Below are positions 61,045-64,000 of a DNA stretch of 64,000 nucleotides, in pieces. Position numbers and translations under genes: made by a program. The notes beneath the pieces were generated by a model. The model was not told the DNA's origin, did not search any database, and worked only from the letters and a program-made list of their open reading frames with translations. Source of the DNA: Armillaria gallica (taxonomy: Eukaryota; Basidiomycota; Agaricomycetes; Agaricales; Physalacriaceae); assembly GCA_037576215.1 (NCBI GenBank), contig JBANDB010000003.1, positions 992,001-1,056,000 on the forward strand, written 5' to 3'. Every line of letters begins with the position of its first letter. Within the stretch, counting starts at the first letter, position 1.

Positions 61045-64000
61045 TTAATATAAGTAGGCCTGAACAATCAATGTCAGCAGAAGGGTGCTGATAGTAGTAA
61101 CGACCACGATGAGTATCTCTGAGTATCTGGGATGCATATTGTGCTGGACGGCAGGGGTGATCTTCGTCTTCGTTGCCCCCTCATCGGCAGTGACTTCTTC
61201 GATTCTCTCCAGGCCCAAGTACGTGACATCCCCCTGAGGAGAACCTGCTTGTGGTACCTCTTCACGCAAAGTCTGTTGCGCACCATCCGATATGATCATT
61301 GACGCAGACCCCAAGGACTGGGATACAGCGTCGCTTGTCGTCCATTCTGTTGTATATTCATCAGTGACGACGGCCGTTGCACTAGCATCTGCCCACCTTC
61401 AAGTTCCATAGACTTGAATGTGTCGAATAGCTCCAGGAGTGGCCATCCATATCGCTCACATACATCAGTACCTCCCTTCGCCGGATCGAATCCGTACTCA
61501 GCATGTAACTCGGGTATGGCTGTGTACACCGACGAACATAGCGACGGCCATAAATCCCACGAAGCAACAAACTTGAAGCCAAAGGAATTCTCTGCTTCCT
61601 CTAATGATATCTCCGAATCTCCGTCGTAGAGCCAAGAGACGACTGGCAAGGATATTTTGTTTGTCGTATAGTCGACAACAGGAGTGCGTATGAACAACGA
61701 GAGCGTATGATGGTCTTCCGCCATGAATGTGTCGCAAAGATGAAAGCATCTGCCGTGCTTGTCCAGTGGTTCGATGCGAAGGGAACAGCTCCCATCTACA
61801 TATCCGTATGCACATCAGTCCATGTTTGTTTCGAACTCAAATATATGGATGCTCACATATTTGACAAAGGCCGTCCTCGTCTACGTACCCTCTGGAGCGA
61901 AGGGAAGTATTTAGGTGGGAAGCTTGTGACATCCACGATCTTGAGATATGAGCGGCTGAACGCAGATACATCTCTAAATCATGAAGCACTGTTCCGGCAC
62001 ATAATATAGGAATCGTGTTTCCCTTGAATTCCGAAGTCGGATGAACAAGAGGGTCTACGACAATTGATCCACTGAAGTCAACAATTAACAGGGAAATCAA
62101 AGGTCAAACAGGACACAAACAAACCAGTTTGTAGAAGGTAAACAGATAGTGAAATTCCCGGAGTTTTCAGAGGAACAAGGTGGACCTCTCCAGTGCACGT
62201 TCCACTCACACAACCGTGACCTATCCCGAACCCCACCAACCAAAGTCTGCCCACGCAGGGTTAATATACTACTTGGCGCATAATGCTGACCTTGCTGATA
62301 CGGGATTGGAACGTGATTTTTCCCAACATGGTTGCGGATCGCATGATAAGCCATTATCAAGTCCTCCCTTTGAAAGTCTGAAATGTACGCAAGATATTGT
62401 CCCAGGTTCCGAGTCCATGACTCAACGATTAACTGCTTCCAAACGCTATTGGAAGAAATTATACCACGGGGGTAAATGTCGATCTCCCGGAGATATGTGC
62501 GAAATATACCCGCTACTACAAGTCTGCCGTGCTCATTGATGTAGGTACCAGTTAGATCCGTCTTAGAAGTCGGAAAAATTAGTATGCAGGAAAGACAACT
62601 TGTGAATTTACTGACATCCATAGAGGTTTTTGGTGTGTAGTACTCTTTCAAATGATCTGAGACCGACTAAGAGAAACGTCTTGAACTTTGGTCTTCGGGC
62701 CTCTATCACGAGACACACCTGTATATCACGAAGCTGCATACGGAAGGGTGTCAGCGACAAGTTTGTCGAATAGAAAGAGAGAGTATCGTACAAATTTAAC
62801 ATAAAAGGGTATGAAGTCTTGCACAGGTATGTTATCTAAATATTCACTAACAGGGATTCGCATTGAGCCTACTCGCATCAGTAAACTACGACAGATGAAA
62901 GACAGCTAGGAAGGGCCGAACCCTTACCATGAAATATTATTGCCGGAAGGTTCGGTGATCGACATACACCAAAGACTTGAGCAATATTTGGATGTCTACA
63001 TAGACAGTCAAAAGGTAAGTACGCGACTATACAGACATGGAGGGCCGAACCTGGGTCTGACGAAGACATCGATGTCGTGATCAAGTTGCTAGAAAACAAA
63101 GTATATGTAAATTGCCAATTACACAGGATAGAGCATAGGTCATACCCACCTTCATTACGTTCTCTTCGTTACCAATATGTGGCTGGTATACGCGAATAAG
63201 CTTGACCGTGTTACTGCTCTCGACGGTGCAGTAGCCATATTGGTGATCATGAGGCACCTTTTCGATGAGGTAGATGTCGCCTGGAGCGAGGTCCCGGACC
63301 TGCAAACGAGACATGTAAGGGCGCTGCATGCAGTGCATCACGATAGCTTACCTCTCCTTTGATGTATCCCTTCCTATTCTGAAAGTTCGCAAAGGTGCGG
63401 GACGTATGTTCCCTGACGTCCCTTTGGATCTCTCGCAGGCTGTGTATCTCATCTATGATACGACAAGATTGAGCATTAACCGTGGACGTGATTCTTAAAC
63501 GCGAAGCTTCTGCAGCATCGGTGATCCTGGTGCTTAGAATATCTCGCATCTCAGGCATCTCAAGGCGTGCATCCGTCATGAGACTGACCTTTGGAGAATC
63601 AGAGTCAGATACATATCTGAGAGTACAAGGGTCAATGCTTACAACGTAGTTTGCCTTTATATCATTCATCCGCTGTTTGTATCCATTGATGGCATCTGCA
63701 ACTTTCCTTGTCTTCAGGAAGCGATGAAATCGTTTATGCTCCAGGTTACGTTGGGTCTTGTTCAGCTCCGACAGCAGATTCTCCAGATAACTGCATGGAA
63801 GGTCGTGTAAGTATGAATTCAATAATCCGACTCCGAAGCACGTTTGTACTCACGTCTGGAAGTCTGCGCATATATCATGGAAACGGGTCGCACTAGTAAT
63901 CCCGTGCACTTCAATGGTTTCTTTAATGATGGCCACAGTAGTCCCAATATCCTCTGCCAGCCCTTGAAGGTCCTCGTCATTCTTGCCAGCTTTCTAGAAA
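61045..64000 (-). CDS. MLKL-like helical domain plus kinase-like protein, N-terminus beyond window
   Basis: Exons that splice in frame lie at 64000-63854, 63790-63352, 63299-63149, 63088-63051, 62995-62928 and 62868-62792; more follow to 61045. The first part (DIGTTVAIIKETIEVHG; ENLLSELNKTQRNLEHKRFH; RFLKTRKVADAINGYKQR) resembles the four-helix N-terminal domain shared by MLKL and many fungal proteins. Then come NTVKLIRVYQPH, QLDHDIDVFVRPRHPNIAQV, FGVCRSPNLPAIIFHG and SMRIPVSEYLDNIPVQDF, the start of a kinase-like fold. I see no VAIK lysine, HRD or DFG. Later pieces (VVAGIFRTYLREI; SILTLRGQTLVGG; LPVVSWLYDGDSEIS; ELHAEYGFDPAKGG) are typical of the same family. The protein ends with a hydrophobic helix (EILIVVVTTISTLLLTLIVQ) at 61045. 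In animals and plants such helical domains act in membrane killing; a similar role here is inference. Confidence 0.65.

Overview
The window looks like a piece of a basidiomycete nuclear genome, most likely Agaricomycetes. The evidence is genes broken by many 50-70 base GT..AG introns, a Plavaka-type transposase, chromodomain Ty3/gypsy elements, and several Agaricomycete-type protein families (intron-rich P450, multi-pass membrane protein, kinase-like protein with an MLKL-like helical N-terminus).

There are three zones. The left flank (1 to about 5.05 kb) and right flank (about 49.2 to 64 kb) have ordinary CpG content and carry host genes. The middle 44 kb is A+T-rich, strongly depleted of CpG, and built from nested mobile elements.

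Left flank: exons of an unrecognised plus-strand gene cut by the window edge, a short copy of a dispersed repeat, a complete eight-exon SAM-dependent methyltransferase on the minus strand (1405-2648), and the last exons of a conserved gene with an acidic tail (4239-5065).

Middle: (i) a 1.26 kb LTR-like region packed with ACTAGT (5280-6540); (ii) two copies of a dispersed repeat (6640-10353 and 13560-14792), the first split by a 1.6 kb element with 10 bp inverted ends; (iii) a 370 bp MITE with 6 bp target duplication (10533-10902); (iv) relics of a membrane-protein gene (11123-12630); (v) a Plavaka transposase relic (14960-18260) broken by a solo LTR (15638-16588) packed with CCTGG/CCAGG; (vi) a complete but decayed gypsy chromovirus, 20434-29060 (446 bp LTRs, TSD GCTGG); (vii) a tRNA-like Pol III unit, palindromes and a 656 bp hAT MITE (33238-33893, 8 bp TSD); (viii) a second, opposite-strand gypsy element, 35835-44131 (393 bp LTRs, TSD CATTG), nested inside another copy of the 1.6 kb TIR element; (ix) a UbiA-type prenyltransferase relic; (x) a second CCWGG-rich solo LTR (47532-48484).

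Right flank: a cytochrome P450 (49672-51799), an aldo/keto reductase pseudogene (about 53245-53876), small hairpin repeats, and at the end a multi-exon minus-strand gene for an MLKL-like helical domain joined to a kinase-like module, running off the window.

Most stop codons in the gypsy elements are TGA where the sister element has Arg, and almost all LTR-LTR differences are CpG transitions, so the middle zone has decayed mainly by CpG deamination. The methyltransferase, UbiA, P450 and reductase pieces could be remains of one metabolic gene set pulled apart by transposons, but this is inference.
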